Source: Salvelinus alpinus (taxonomy: Eukaryota > Chordata > Actinopteri > Salmoniformes > Salmonidae). From it: 64,000 nt of DNA. Both the position numbers and the translations under genes were made by a program. Shown here one piece after another: positions 44,701 to 54,679 of the stretch. A model generated the notes under the pieces. It saw nothing but the letters and a program-made list of their open reading frames with translations, was not told the origin of the DNA and did no database searches. Each line of letters starts with the position of its first letter. Position 1 is the stretch's first letter. Location: NCBI RefSeq assembly GCF_045679555.1, contig NC_092098.1, positions 21,048,038 to 21,112,037 of the forward strand, read 5' to 3'.

Positions 44701-47656
44701 CTATTCAAACCAGATATGGAATTTTGTGAAATTCGAGCTCTAGTATATTTTGTACATCGCTCCTCAAGGTTGAAATTAAAGAAGGGAATAAGGAGTGGTT
44801 CTGTTTAGATGAATATCTTCTTGAAAGATATCAGTACTCAATGGTGTATCGTACCCACAGGACTGGTCCCTGATGTGCCCCAGTGACTGCCCTGGACTGG
44901 ATGAGTGCTGGGGGGAGGAGTTTGAGAAGCTCTATACCAGGTAAGACCGGCGCTCCTGACCCGGTATAACTGCTCCATACCAGTCTACTCCCTGTGCAAT
45001 GTCTCACTGGACCTGTCTCTGTCGTCAGGTATGAGCAGGAGGGTCGGGTCAAGCGGGTGGTGAAGGCCCAGCAGGTGTGGCATGCCATTATTGAGTCCCA
45101 GACTGAGACGGGCACCCCCTATATGCTTTACAAGGACGCCTGCAACAGGAAGAGTAATCAGCAGAACCTGGGCACCATTAAGTCCAGTAACCTTTGTACC
45201 GAAATTGTAGAGTACACCAGCCATGATGAGGTGAGGGCAATCGATTACCTAAACTGTTTGAACTACTTGACCAAGTCCATACCTGTTCCCTGTATCGGGG
45301 CACTGGTTGAAGGTAGTGGACTATACAGGGATTAGGTTGACATTTTGGACACAAACGGAGACCAGCCTCCGTTTGTGTTATTGACTCTGGCCACAGGATG
45401 ACCTCATAGATATGCATTAGCGCTCAACGCAGAGATGACCAACTACAGTATCTATCACCCAAGGATGATGGCTCTGATAACATGCATACTTAATCCCAAA
45501 GCTGTTTGAATGGCATCCTTTGATTTGTATATTGTTGAAAATAAATGTTGGATCACACCAAAGAATGTTTAAATGGCCTAAGTGTGACGCTAATCTATCT
45601 GGCTCCTATTTCCCAATCTCAGGTGGCAGTGTGTAACCTGGCGTCCATCGCCCTCAACATGTATGTCACCCCAGAGAGAACATTTGACTTCAACAAGCTG
45701 GCCTACGTCACCAAGGTCATCGTCAGGAACCTCAACAAGATCATTGAGATCAACTACTACCCTGTGGTCGAGGTAATGTCTAGTGTTCAACTTAGTGATA
45801 CTAATAATATGATCAGCAAGACTGGTGATTCTACAGGTTATATCTTAATGTGGGCCAGTAACTGATTGCCCCATGCCTCGCCTCCTCTCTAACCAGGCTG
45901 AGAACTCCAACAAGCGCCACAGGCCCATTGGTATCGGTGTGCAGGGTCTTGCTGATGCTTTCATCCTGATGCGTTTCCCCTTTGAGAGCGCCGAGGCCCA
46001 GAAGCTCAACACTCAGATCTTTGAGACCATCTACTACGCTGCCCTGGAGTCCAGCTGTGAACTTGCTGCTGAGCTCGGTGCCTACCAGACCTACCCAGGC
46101 TCCCCTGTCAGTAAAGGAGTGAGTACCACCACCCTTACACCTAACTGAGATGTTAGATATCCTGTTTAGGGTAACTAACTTGTCAATAGTTAATTTTGGA
46201 TTAAGGAGAATGTTCTGGTGTGGGTCTCAGGCTTAAATGGTTATTTTCCCCAGATCCTTCAGTACAACATGTGGGACAAAACCCCAACTGACCTGTGGGA
46301 CTGGACAGTTCTCAAGGAAAAGATTGCCAAGTAAGTTCTCAACCTTGTCCTCCATTTTACCAACCCAACTACAGTTAGTCTCAACACATACATGACCAAC
46401 CAAGTGGATTTAAATGTTGTCGCCTTTCTTTTTCATCACCACTTCACTCTCTCCAGGCACGGTGTGAGGAACAGTCTGCTGCTGGCCCCCATGCCCACGG
46501 CCTCTACAGCCCAGATCCTGGGCAACAACGAGTCTATCGAGCCCTACACCAGCAACATCTACACCCGCAGAGTCCTCTCTGGAGAGTTCCAGGTCAGTAC
46601 CACTCTCTCTGTGGGTTCCATAGACAGTTAGACCTCTGCTGAAACACATACACAGCATACTCAAACACTAGAAGGCTCTGAGTTTGGGGGTGTAAAAAGC
46701 TAGAGTTGTGTATATGTGAGGACTAATGTTCTTTGTGCTCCTTGCAGATTGTGAACCCCCATCTGTTGAAGGACCTAACAGAGAGAGGGCTGTGGAATGA
46801 GGAGATGAAGAACCAGCTGATTGGTCAGAACGGATCCATCCAGGTGAGAACCCAGACCATCACAATCAATGAAGACCAATCAGAGTGCAATTATGTCCTT
46901 TTGACTGTATTTTGTGAAGGTCGTGTCTAACTTTTGTTAGATTTTAAAAGCGCTATCCTTTTTTAGTAGTTGTCATCGTTCTATTGTTACTTGTCTTTAG
47001 GGCATTGCTGAGATCCCAGATGACCTGAAGGAGCTGTATAAGACTGTGTGGGAGATCTCCCAGAAGACTATTCTGAAGATGGCTGCTGACCGCGGGGCCT
47101 TCATAGACCAGAGCCAGTCCCTCAACATCCACATTGCTGAGCCTAACTACGGCAAGCTCACCAGCATGCACTTCTACGGCTGGAAGCAGGTGAGTCAGCT
47201 TGCCTATTGAAGTTTCTATAAGATTGCATTTTCTTAGCTCAGGGCCATCCTTAACTCTGGTGTTAAAATGGCTGGCTGATGCTGCCCCTTGAAGCATTGT
47301 AGTCCGACTGAAAGTGTCGCGCGTGTGTCATGAGGGGCGGAGAGTGACAGGTCTATGCCGAGGACCCAGAACAATGGGAACTTGGCGTGATTGGCTAGGG
47401 AGGCAACTTATGAGGATCAAAGTAGTGTTAAATAGGATAAACCACTAACCTCTTTTCCGCTCCTCAGGGTCTGAAGACGGGCATGTACTACCTGAGGACC
47501 AAGCCTGCAGCCAACCCCATCCAGTTCACCCTGAACAAGGAGAAGCTGAAGGAGTCTCAGTCGGCTAAGAACTTGGAGGCGGTCAAGGAGCTCAACAGAG
47601 CCGCTATGGTGTGTTCCCTGGAGAACCGCGACGACTGCCTGATGTGTGGCTCTTAG
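41760..47656 (+). CDS. rrm1: rrm1, ribonucleoside-diphosphate reductase large subunit (complete)
   Basis: Cytosolic R1 subunit that reduces NDPs to dNDPs with RRM2. Eighteen exons, all in phase: 41760-41778, 42400-42488, 42600-42777, 43008-43168, 43262-43301, 43491-43653, 43823-43964, 44213-44296, 44513-44674, 44861-44940, 45029-45230, 45623-45772, 45897-46118, 46254-46330, 46457-46592, 46748-46843, 47001-47189, 47468-47656. They total 2,379 nt, 792 residues plus stop, the same length as human RRM1. Visible are the ATP-cone ([17 protein letters not shown]), the first active-site Cys at [11 protein letters not shown] (exon 6/7 junction), NLCTEIVEY with the Asn, radical Cys and Glu, VCNLAS with the second disulphide Cys, [17 protein letters not shown], and the C-terminal redox tail CLMCGS. 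No lesion was seen. The trpc2 pseudogene lies tail to tail downstream. Confidence 0.98.
42049..42059. promoter_or_regulatory. Palindromic E2F-type site in rrm1 intron 1
   Basis: TTGGCGCCAAA is a near-perfect palindrome of the E2F consensus, about 290 bp downstream of the rrm1 start codon. RRM1 transcription is known to rise at G1/S under E2F control, so a functional site here is plausible. It is not proven from sequence alone. Confidence 0.55.
43998..44117 (+). ncRNA. Candidate H/ACA snoRNA in rrm1 intron 7
   Basis: About 120 nt in the host-gene orientation. A first hairpin pairs CCCCTTG with CAGGAGGGG. The second hairpin pairs GGGCTAT with ATGGCTC (seven pairs, two G-U), leaves an internal loop of GTCTAC opposite GTGATTG (a possible guide pocket), then pairs GCCGAG with CTTGGC and ACCCA with TGGGT around a GAACAG loop. 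ACA follows the lower stem (44112-44114), three bases from the predicted end. The hinge AGAGTGA only loosely fits the H box. A diverged copy lies in intron 17. No target was assigned. Confidence 0.5.
44329..44433 (+). ncRNA. Candidate small RNA in rrm1 intron 8 (paralogue of intron 11 element)
   Basis: About 105 nt nearly identical in order and sequence to 45375-45485: TGTTATTGACTCTGGCCACA, GGATGACCTCAT, ATATGCATTAG, AGATGA (44386-44391, fits the H box ANANNA) and an ACA three bases from the likely end (44428-44430). A CTGA just before the end could instead be a D box. The snoRNA class is therefore unclear. Intronic, same strand as the host. Confidence 0.4.
45375..45485 (+). ncRNA. Candidate small RNA in rrm1 intron 11
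   Basis: Paralogue of 44329-44433. In this copy the two ends can pair (GTGTTAT with ATAACAT), and CTGA directly precedes the 3' arm, a box C/D-like layout. It also has AGATGA at 45433-45438 and ATAACATGC at the end, an H/ACA-like layout. Flanking intron sequence is unrelated to that in intron 8, so only this block is shared. Confidence 0.4.
47280..47400 (+). ncRNA. Diverged copy of the intron 7 snoRNA candidate, in rrm1 intron 17
   Basis: Shares TGCCCCTTGA, GTCCGACT, GAGGGGYG.AGAGTGA, CTAYGCCGAGGACCCAGAAC and CTTGGCGTGATTG with 43998-44117. The upper second hairpin (GCCGAG/CTTGGC, CCCA/TGGG) is kept, while the lower stem and ACA are not clear. It may be a decayed or differently processed copy. 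Confidence 0.4.
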
Positions 47657-48117
47657 ACGGCACCCCACTCCTTCCCCTACCCACGCTCTTTAGTTAATTA
47701 ACCATAGCAGTGGACCACTGAAGTCCTCAGGATCTTTGAACCACACTGTCATTAGGTCAGGTAACATTATACAGTAATCTGCCCTGATGTCAGATCACTC
47801 TTAATAGAACAGGCTTTTATGTTTGTGTTGTGGGCATGCTAATGTAGCCTAACTAGTGCTGTACAATGTGTGCTCTGTCTGCTAATACCAGATTATTAAC
47901 TGTTTTCTATTTATCTTTCACGGTTACACTGTCTGTGTGGATCTGTTTGTCTGATTTGTTTTGTATAGGATTCAGAGTTTCCAAACTGTTTGTCTACTCC
48001 ATTGTTAATATGTAAATCTAAGAATCTCATAACTTGCTGAATGAACTTAAACAACATTAGTGTATATTATAAGTATTTTTTTGTATTTGACCTGTGGGGA
48101 AAATAAAATTGCTTTGT
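47657..48117 (+). other. rrm1 3' UTR with polyadenylation signal
   Basis: From the TAG stop the sequence runs to AATAAA at 48102-48107. The sequence 10-15 bases further on becomes the terminal repeat of a Tc1 element (TGCTGAACAAAAATATAAAC). Transcripts probably end at or just inside that transposon. Confidence 0.7.
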
Positions 48118-48211
48118 ATGCTGAACAAAAATATAAACGCAACATGCAACAATTTGAAGTTTACTGAGTTAATGTTCAGATAAGGAAATCAGTCAATTTA
48201 AATACATTCAT

Positions 48212-51200
48212 TAGACATTTACATTTAAGTCATTTAGCAGACGCTCTTATCCAGAGCGACTTACAAATTGGTGCATTCACCTTATGATATCCAATGGAAC
48301 AACCACTTTACAATAGTGCATCTAACTCTTAAGGGGGGGGGGGGGTTAGAAGGATTACTTTATCCTATCCTAGGTATTCCTTAAAGAGGTGGGGTTTCAG
48401 GTGTCTCCGGAAGGTGGTGATTGATTCCGCTGACCTGGCGTCGTGAGGGAGTTTGTTCCACCATTGGGGTGCCAGAGCAGCGAACAGTTTTGACTGGGCT
48501 GAGCGGGAACTGTACTTCCTCAGAGGTAGGGAGGCGAGCAGGCCAGAGGTGGATGAACGCAGTGCCCTTGTTTGGGTGTAGGGCCTGATCAGAGCCTGAA
48601 GGTACGGAGGTGCCGTTCCCCTCACAGCTCCGTAGGCAAGCACCATGGTCTTGTAGCGGATGCGAGCTTCAACTGGAAGCCAGTGGAGAGAGCGGAGGAG
48701 CGGGGTGACGTGAGAGAACTTGGGAAAGTTGAACACCAGACGGGCTGCGGCGTTCTGGATGAGTTGTAGGGGTTTAATGGCACAGGCAGGGAGCCCAGCC
48801 AACAGCGAGTTGCAGTAATCCAGACGGGAGATGACAAGTGCCTGGATTAGGACCTGCGCCGCTTCCTGCGTGAGGCAGGGTCGTACTCTGCGAATGTTGT
48901 AGAGCATGAACCTACAGGAACGGGTCACCGCCTTGATGTTAGTTGAGAACGACAGGGTGTTGTCCAGGATCACGCCAAGGTTCTTAGCACTCTGGGAGGA
49001 GGACACAATGGAGTTGTCAACCGTGATGGCGAGATCATGGAACGGGCAGTCCTTCCCCGGGAGGAAGAGCAGCTCCGTCTTGCCGAGGTTCAGCTTGAGG
49101 TGGTGATCCGTCATCCACACTGATATGTCTGCCAGACATGCAGAGATGCGATTCACCACCTGGTTATCAGAGGGGGGAAAGGAGAAGATTAATTGTGTGT
49201 CGTCTGCATAGCAATGATAGGAGAGACCATGTGAGGATATGACAGAGCCAAGTGACTTGGTGTATAGCGAGAATAGGAGAGGGCCTAGAACAGAGCCCTG
49301 GGGGACACCAGTGGTGAGAGCACGTGGTGCGGAGACAGATTCTCGCCACGCCACCTGGTAGGAGCGACCTGTCAGGTAGGACGCAATCCAAGCGTGGGCC
49401 GCGCCGGAGATGCCCAGCTCGGAGAGGGTGGAGAGGAGGATCTGATGGTTCACAGTATCAAAGGCAGCCGATAGGTCTAGAAGGATGAGAGCAGAGGAGA
49501 GAGAGTTAGCTTTAGCAGTGCGGAGCGCCTCCGTGACACAGAGAAGAGCAGTCTCAGTTGAATGACTAGTCTTGAAACCTGACTGATTTGGATCAAGAAG
49601 GTCATTCTGAGAGAGATAGCAGGAGAGCTGGCCAAGGACGGCACGTTCAAGAGTTTTGGAGAGAAAAGAAAGAAGGGATACTGGTCTGTAGTTGTTGACA
49701 TCGGAGGGATCGAGTGTAGGTTTTTTCAGAAGGGGTGCAACTCTCGCTCTCTTGAAGACGGAAGGGACGTAGCCAGCGGTCAAGGATGAGTTGATGAGCG
49801 AGGTGAGGTAAGGGAGAAGGTCTCCGGAAATGGTCTGGAGAAGAGAGGAGGGGATAGGGTCAAGCGGGCAGGTTGTTGGGCGGCCGGCCGTCACAAGACG
49901 CGAGATTTCATCTGGAGAGAGAGGGGAGAAAGAGGTCAAAGCACAGGGTAGGGCAGTGTGAGCAGAACCAGCGGTGTCGTTTGACTTAGCAAACGAGGAT
50001 CGGATGTCGTCGACCTTCTTTTCAAAATGGTTGACGAAGTCATCAGCAGAGAGGGAGGAGGGGGGAGGAGGGGGAGGAGGATTCAGGAGGGAGGAGAAGG
50101 TGGCAAAGAGCTTCCTAGGGTTAGAGGCAGATGCTTGGAATTTAGAGTGGTAGAAATTGGCTTTAGCAGCAGAGACAGAAGAGGAGAATGTAGAGAGGAG
50201 GGAGTGAAAGGATGCCAGGTCCGCAGGGAGGCGAGTTTTCCTCCATTTCCGCTCGGCTGCCCGGAGCCCTGTTCTGTGAGCTCGCAATGAGTCGTCGAGC
50301 CACGGAGCAGGAGGGGAGGACCGAGCCGGCCTGGATGATAGGGGACATAGAGAGTCAAAGGATGCAGAAAGGGAGGAGAGGAGGGTTGAGGAGGCAGAAT
50401 CAGGAGATAGGTTGGAGAAGGTTTGAGCAGAGGGAAGAGATGATAGGATGGAAGAGGAGAGAGTAGCGGGGGAGAGAGAGCGAAGGTTGGGACGGCGCGA
50501 TACCATCCGAGTAGGGGCAGTGTGGGAAGTGTTGGATGAGAGCGAGAGGGAAAAGGATACAAGGTAGTGGTCGGAGACTTGGAGGGGAGTTGCAATGAGA
50601 TTAGTGGAAGAACAGCATCTAGTAAAGATGAGGTCAAGCGTATTGCCTGCCTTGTGAGTAGGGGGGGAAGGTGAGAGGGTGAGGTCAAAAGAGGAGAGGA
50701 GTGGAAAGAAGGAGGCAGAGAGGAATGAGTCAAAGGTAGACGTGGGGAGGTTAAAGTCACCCAGAACTGTGAGAGGTGAGCCATCCTCAGGAAAGGAACT
50801 TATCAGGGCGTCAAGCTCATTGATGAACTCTCCAAGGGAACCTGGAGGGCGATAAATGATAAGGATGTTAAGCTTGAACGGGCTGGTAACTGTGACAGCA
50901 TGGAATTCAAAGGAGGCGATAGACAGATGGGTCAGGGGAGAAAGAGAGAATGTCCACTTGGGAGAGATGAGGATCCCAGTGCCACCACCCCGCTGACCAG
51001 AAGCTCTCGGGGTGTGCGAGAACACGTGGGCAGACGAGGAGAGAGCAGTAGGAGTAGCAGTGTTATCAGTGGTAATCCATGTTTCCGTCAGTGCCAAGAA
51101 GTCGAGGGACTGGAGGGAAGCATAGGCTGAGATGAACTCTGCCTTGTTGGCCGCAGATCGGCAGTTCCAGAGGCTGCCTGAGACCTGGAACGCCACGTGG

Positions 51201-52135
51201 GTCGTGCGCGCTGGGACCACCAGGTTAGAGTAGCAGCGGCCACGCGGTGTGAAGCGTTTGTATGGTCTGTGCAGAGAGGAGAGAACAGGGATAGACAGAC
51301 ACATAGTTGACAGGCTACAGAAGAGGCTACGCTAATGCAAAGGAGATTGGAATGACAAGTGGACTACACGTCTCGAATGTTCAGAAAGTTAAGCTTACGT
51401 TGCAAAAAATCTTATTGACTAAAATGATATAGTACTGCTGGCTGGTGAAATAGGCTAGCTAGCAGTGGCTGCGTTGTTGACTTTGTTTGAAAGTGTAGCT
51501 GGCTAGGTAACCTCAACTGGCTAGGTAACCTCGACAATTACTCTAGACTACACAATTATCTTGGATACAAAGACGGCTATGTAGCCAGCTAAGATCAAAC
51601 AAATCAAACTGTTGTACTGTAATGAAATGAAATGTAATACTACCTGTGGAGCAAAGCGGAATGCAACTACTCGCTCCAAACCAAACCGGAAGTGCGTATC
51701 GTAGAGGGAGAGGCAATAGAAGTGTTGTTTCTTGTATTATTGTCTTTTGTGTCTTTAGAGGACTGCTTCACCTTAATGTCCCCTTTCCCTTTTCTTCTGT
51801 CCTTATTTTGTCCCACTTTGTCCCTTCTTTGTCCCTTCTTCTCTTCTGCCAACTAGACACTCCTTGTTAGCTAGCTAGCTTCTTTCAGGAATGTCCCTAG
51901 CAACTGCCTAGCAACAGGTAAACAACTTAGCTAGCTAAGAAAACGGTATAATTTTATGAAAAATTGTTACTTTTTCAAAAGCCTTTCTTCTTTGTTTGCT
52001 GCTTGTTTGGTCTCCTATTCAGTTTGCAGTTTTCTTTTGATTTTTTTCGATGTACTTTACTCTAAAAAAAACATTTAAATTTCAATATTTGTAGGAGCTC
52101 ATCTTTTCAGCTGCTGCTGCTTAATTTGGAACTCC
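48212..52135 (-). mobile_element. Nearly full-length L2-like LINE
   Basis: About 3.9 kb inserted into the Tc1 copy, 3' end at the left. Its 3' UTR carries TTTAAGTCATTTAGCAGACG with CTCTTATCCAGAGCGACTTA and a G-run near 48338-48346. A long open frame follows, and a 5' UTR extends to about 52.1 kb. A possible short shared word ATTA is present at both junctions. The exact 5' end is uncertain because part of 51.7-52.1 kb could be another insertion. Confidence 0.8.
48365..51304 (-). CDS. LINE ORF: endonuclease and reverse transcriptase (979 residues)
   Basis: A single uninterrupted frame. The N-terminal part is an APE-type endonuclease: FLALTETWITTD (catalytic Glu), GGGTGILISP, TVLGDFNLP (Asp/Asn) and QVSDHYLVSFSL (SDH). 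The reverse transcriptase follows: PLDPIPSSLLQTI, NYRPVSLLSFLSKTLERAV, LLDLSAAFDTVNHQILLSTL, GVPQGSVLGPLLFSLY and HCYADDTQLIF (catalytic YADD). The C-terminal domain includes ISRLDYCNSLLAGLP and PQWWNKLPHDARSAESITTF. All catalytic motifs are present without stop or frameshift, so the protein could be functional. No separate ORF1 was seen. The clade (L2-like) is judged from motif spelling. Confidence 0.93.
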   Translation of the reverse strand: MCLSIPVLSSLHRPYKRFTPRGRCYSNLVVPARTTHVAFQVSGSLWNCRSAANKAEFISAYASLQSLDFLALTETWITTDNTATPTALSSSAHVFSHTPRASGQRGGGTGILISPKWTFSLSPLTHLSIASFEFHAVTVTSPFKLNILIIYRPPGSLGEFINELDALISSFPEDGSPLTVLGDFNLPTSTFDSFLSASFFPLLSSFDLTLSPSPPTHKAGNTLDLIFTRCCSSTNLIATPLQVSDHYLVSFSLSLSSNTSHTAPTRMVSRRPNLRSLSPATLSSSILSSLPSAQTFSNLSPDSASSTLLSSLSASFDSLCPLSSRPARSSPPAPWLDDSLRAHRTGLRAAERKWRKTRLPADLASFHSLLSTFSSSVSAAKANFYHSKFQASASNPRKLFATFSSLLNPPPPPPPSSLSADDFVNHFEKKVDDIRSSFAKSNDTAGSAHTALPCALTSFSPLSPDEISRLVTAGRPTTCPLDPIPSSLLQTISGDLLPYLTSLINSSLTAGYVPSVFKRARVAPLLKKPTLDPSDVNNYRPVSLLSFLSKTLERAVLGQLSCYLSQNDLLDPNQSGFKTSHSTETALLCVTEALRTAKANSLSSALILLDLSAAFDTVNHQILLSTLSELGISGAAHAWIASYLTGRSYQVAWRESVSAPRALTTGVPQGSVLGPLLFSLYTKSLGSVISSHGLSYHCYADDTQLIFSFPPSDNQVVNRISACLADISVWMTDHHLKLNLGKTELLFLPGKDCPFHDLAITVDNSIVSSSQSAKNLGVILDNTLSFSTNIKAVTRSCRFMLYNIRRVRPCLTQEAAQVLIQALVISRLDYCNSLLAGLPACAIKPLQLIQNAAARLVFNFPKFSHVTPLLRSLHWLPVEARIRYKTMVLAYGAVRGTAPPYLQALIRPYTQTRALRSSTSGLLASLPLRKYSSRSAQSKLFAALAPQWWNKLPHDARSAESITTFRRHLKPHLFKEYLG

Positions 52136-52904
52136 GGGATTAGGCCCTAATCTATGGATTTCACACAACTGGGAATACAGATATGCATCTGTTCATCACA
52201 GATACTGTACCTTACAAGAAAAAAAGGTGTGGATCAGAAAATTGTCAATATCTGGTGTGACCACCATTTGCCTCATGCTGCGTGACATCTTCATATAGAG
52301 TTGATCGGGCTGTTTATTGTGTTCTGTGGAATGTTGTCCCACTCTTCAATGGCTGCATGAAGTTGCTGGATATTGGCGAGAACTGGAACACACTGTCGTA
52401 CTTGTTGATCCAGAGCATTCCAAACTTGCTCAATAGGTGACATGTCCGGTGAGTATGCAGGCCATGGAAGAGCTAGGACATTTTCAGCTTCCAGGAATTT
52501 TGTACAGATCCTTGTGACATGGGGTGGAGGGGGATCAATGGCATGACAAAGTGCCTCAGGATCTTGTCACGGTATCGCTGTGCATTCAAATTGCCATCAA
52601 TAAAATGCAATTGTGTTCATTTTTATGTAGTTTATACCTGCCCATACCATAAACCCACCATGGGACACTCCACAAAGTTAACCTCAGCAAACCGCTCGCC
52701 CACACTATGCCATGTCTGTCATCTGCCCAGTACAGATAAACTGGGATTAATCCGTGGAGAGCACACTTCTCCAATGCTCATCTTAGATGAACTGTGATGA
52801 GCTTCCTTGAGAGGAGGAGAAATGCTCATTAACAGGATAACAGGATAAGTTTTTTGTGCGTGTTGGTTATTTTTTTGTTCAGTGTAATTATAATTATTCC
52901 TTTT

Positions 52905-53318
52905 TTTCTCCCCAATTGGTAGTTAGTCTTGTCCCATAACTGGGACTCACTAGAGGCGAAGGTTGAGAGCCATGCGTCCTCCGAAACACGACCCTGCCAA
53001 GTTGCACTGCTTCTTGACACACTTAAACCGGAAGCCAGACGCACTAATGTGTCGGAGGAAACACCGTACAACTGGTGACCGTGTCAGTGTGCATGCGCCA
53101 GGCCTGCCACAGGAGTCGCTACAGCGCAATGGGACAAGGACATCCCAGCCGGCCAAAACCTCCCCTAACCCGGACGACGCTGGGCCAATTGTGCGTTGCC
53201 TCATGGGTCTCCCAGGCGCAGCCGGCTGCGACACAGCCCGGGATCGAACCCGGATCTGTAGTGACGCCTCAAGCACTGCAGTGCCTTAGACCGCCGCGCC
53301 ACTCGGGAGGCCCAGTGT
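52905..53318 (-). repeat. tRNA-derived SINE
   Basis: Minus strand begins GGGCCTCCCGAGTGGCGCGG, CGGTCTAAGGCACTGCAGTG, then a B box in GGGTTCGATCCCGG (near 53240-53255), followed by a long body and a T-rich (A-rich on minus) end near 52905. It abuts the Tc1 terminal repeat at 52884. It is a SINE and not a functional tRNA, because the sequence after the B box does not close an acceptor stem. Confidence 0.85.
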
Positions 53319-53319
53319 A

Positions 53320-53998
53320 ATTATGTTTGTGTTCATGCAATGTCCTGTCAATGTTTTGTCAAGGTATACAGTAGTTTAGCAATAACAATACATGGCATAA
53401 GGTGATGCTATTTTGTACTTGATGGGAATTGTATCAGGAAGATGGGGCTTCTTTCACTCTTGATATTTTGACTTTTGAAATGGGTGATGGATATCCACAA
53501 GTTAATACATACCATTTGAAAAGTAACATATACGAAATGGAGTGTCTTGTATTTACTTACATAATAATACAAAATGCTCTGAGTCCAGGTTGTTTTGCCT
53601 TAAGTAACCATCTGTCTTATGTAACCGTACCAAACTTAACACACCATACTAAACGGAGTACTTCGGATTTACATACAGAATAATACGAAATGCACTGAGA
53701 CCAGGTTGACCAACAGAGAAGAGACTGTCAGAGCAGTGTAGCCAGTTTTACTCAAATGATTTACTTTATATAATGAACACACAAGGACATTGTATATATT
53801 TTTGTTATTTTAATATTGGTTTGAAAAGATGTATTCAAAGTGAAATTGTAATTCACTTTCAAGGTAATTCTCTATCCTTTCTAATTGTTAGGTTGGAATG
53901 TCTATAATTACAATGAATAAGAGTTAGTACCGGTCTCAAACAGGTGGTCCAATGGGAGCAGACATCGGTATCACTAGGTGTTCACAGATCATGTTTAA
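53320..53998. other. Intergenic stretch, nothing recognised
   Basis: AT-rich sequence between rrm1 and trpc2 with repeated short words (GTATTTACTTACATAATAAT and GGATTTACATACAGAATAAT near 53550 and 53667) but no gene or clear element. Confidence 0.4.
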
Positions 53999-53999
53999 T

Positions 54000-54500
54000 T
54001 TGGCTACATCACTTAACAATATTGTATACAGGGTTGTGGAGTATCTGATTACAAAAAACTAATCAGAGTACCAGCAGCAATATTATAATCAGATTACAGA
54101 TACTTTAAAAAAAACTAGATTACTAAATTCAGAAAGGATCTTTGTGAATAAATACATTGACACCTTTCTGTTTTCTCAATGAAATTCAATTGAGCATTGA
54201 AAAAAGGTGCAAGTTTAAGTTTGATCCACCTCAATGAGTCTGACCACAAGTCAGAAACCACTATGATGACACACCTAATGCATTTGATGGATACTTTGTC
54301 TTCTTCTAATGCCTCTTTAAGGGGAAAGTAATCATATTCCAAAAATTACATTGTACTAGTACTGTATGTATGTAAAAGCATTGTGGTGCATTCAGTGTCA
54401 TTGGTTTGGTCTATTCTAAGACCAAACCAACTATAAACAACTATAAAATTACACAGTTTGGACCGGTAACTAGTAATTGTAACGGATTACATTTAGAAAG
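54000..54500 (-). repeat. Dispersed repeat
   Basis: The ends resemble each other in inverted form: TCTGATTACAAAAAACTAAT with AATCAGATTACAGATACTTT on the left and GTAATTGTAACGGATTACAT on the right. The interior includes CTTTAAGGGGAAAGTAATCA. Within it, 54358-54417 is an exact inverted copy of 60 bp from the trpc2 intron at 56632-56691. Confidence 0.5.
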
Positions 54501-54679
54501 TACCCAACCCTGCGTGTATATACATGCCTTTGAATGATTTGTAGCTCATTTCACAGCAAAATAGTTTTATGCTACCTACTGCAAGTGTATATTGCTGCTT
54601 TGATGTAAAACATCTCATGAAGTCAACCAATTAAGGGACTATGGAGTTGACTGAAACAATGCTAACTGGCTGACACTTC

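Larger units (their letters stand above)
48118..52884 (-). mobile_element. Deleted Tc1 copy split by a LINE
   Basis: The left piece (48118-48211) carries the terminal repeat CTGAACAAAAATATAAACGC and continues to CAATTTAAATACATTCATTA. The right piece resumes at about 52134 (GGATTAGGCCCTAATCTATG) and ends with TTTTTTTGTTCAGTGTA near 52884. Together they make about 0.84 kb, the size of the copy at 1797-2616. The right piece still encodes transposase residues on the minus strand in broken frames (the third catalytic region, reading ..PAYSPDMSPIEQVWNALD, lies near 52400-52470). Confidence 0.85.

Noticed and set aside
50083-50784. 233-codon minus-strand frame rich in Ser, Leu and Pro
   Set aside because: Shadow frame within the LINE coding region, which is explained by the 979-codon frame.
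53100-53290. Possible tRNA gene from the B-box-like GGTTCGATCCC
   Set aside because: The sequence continues into a SINE body and no closing acceptor stem is formed; the same holds for 12830-12935, 24217-24365 and 55466-55665.
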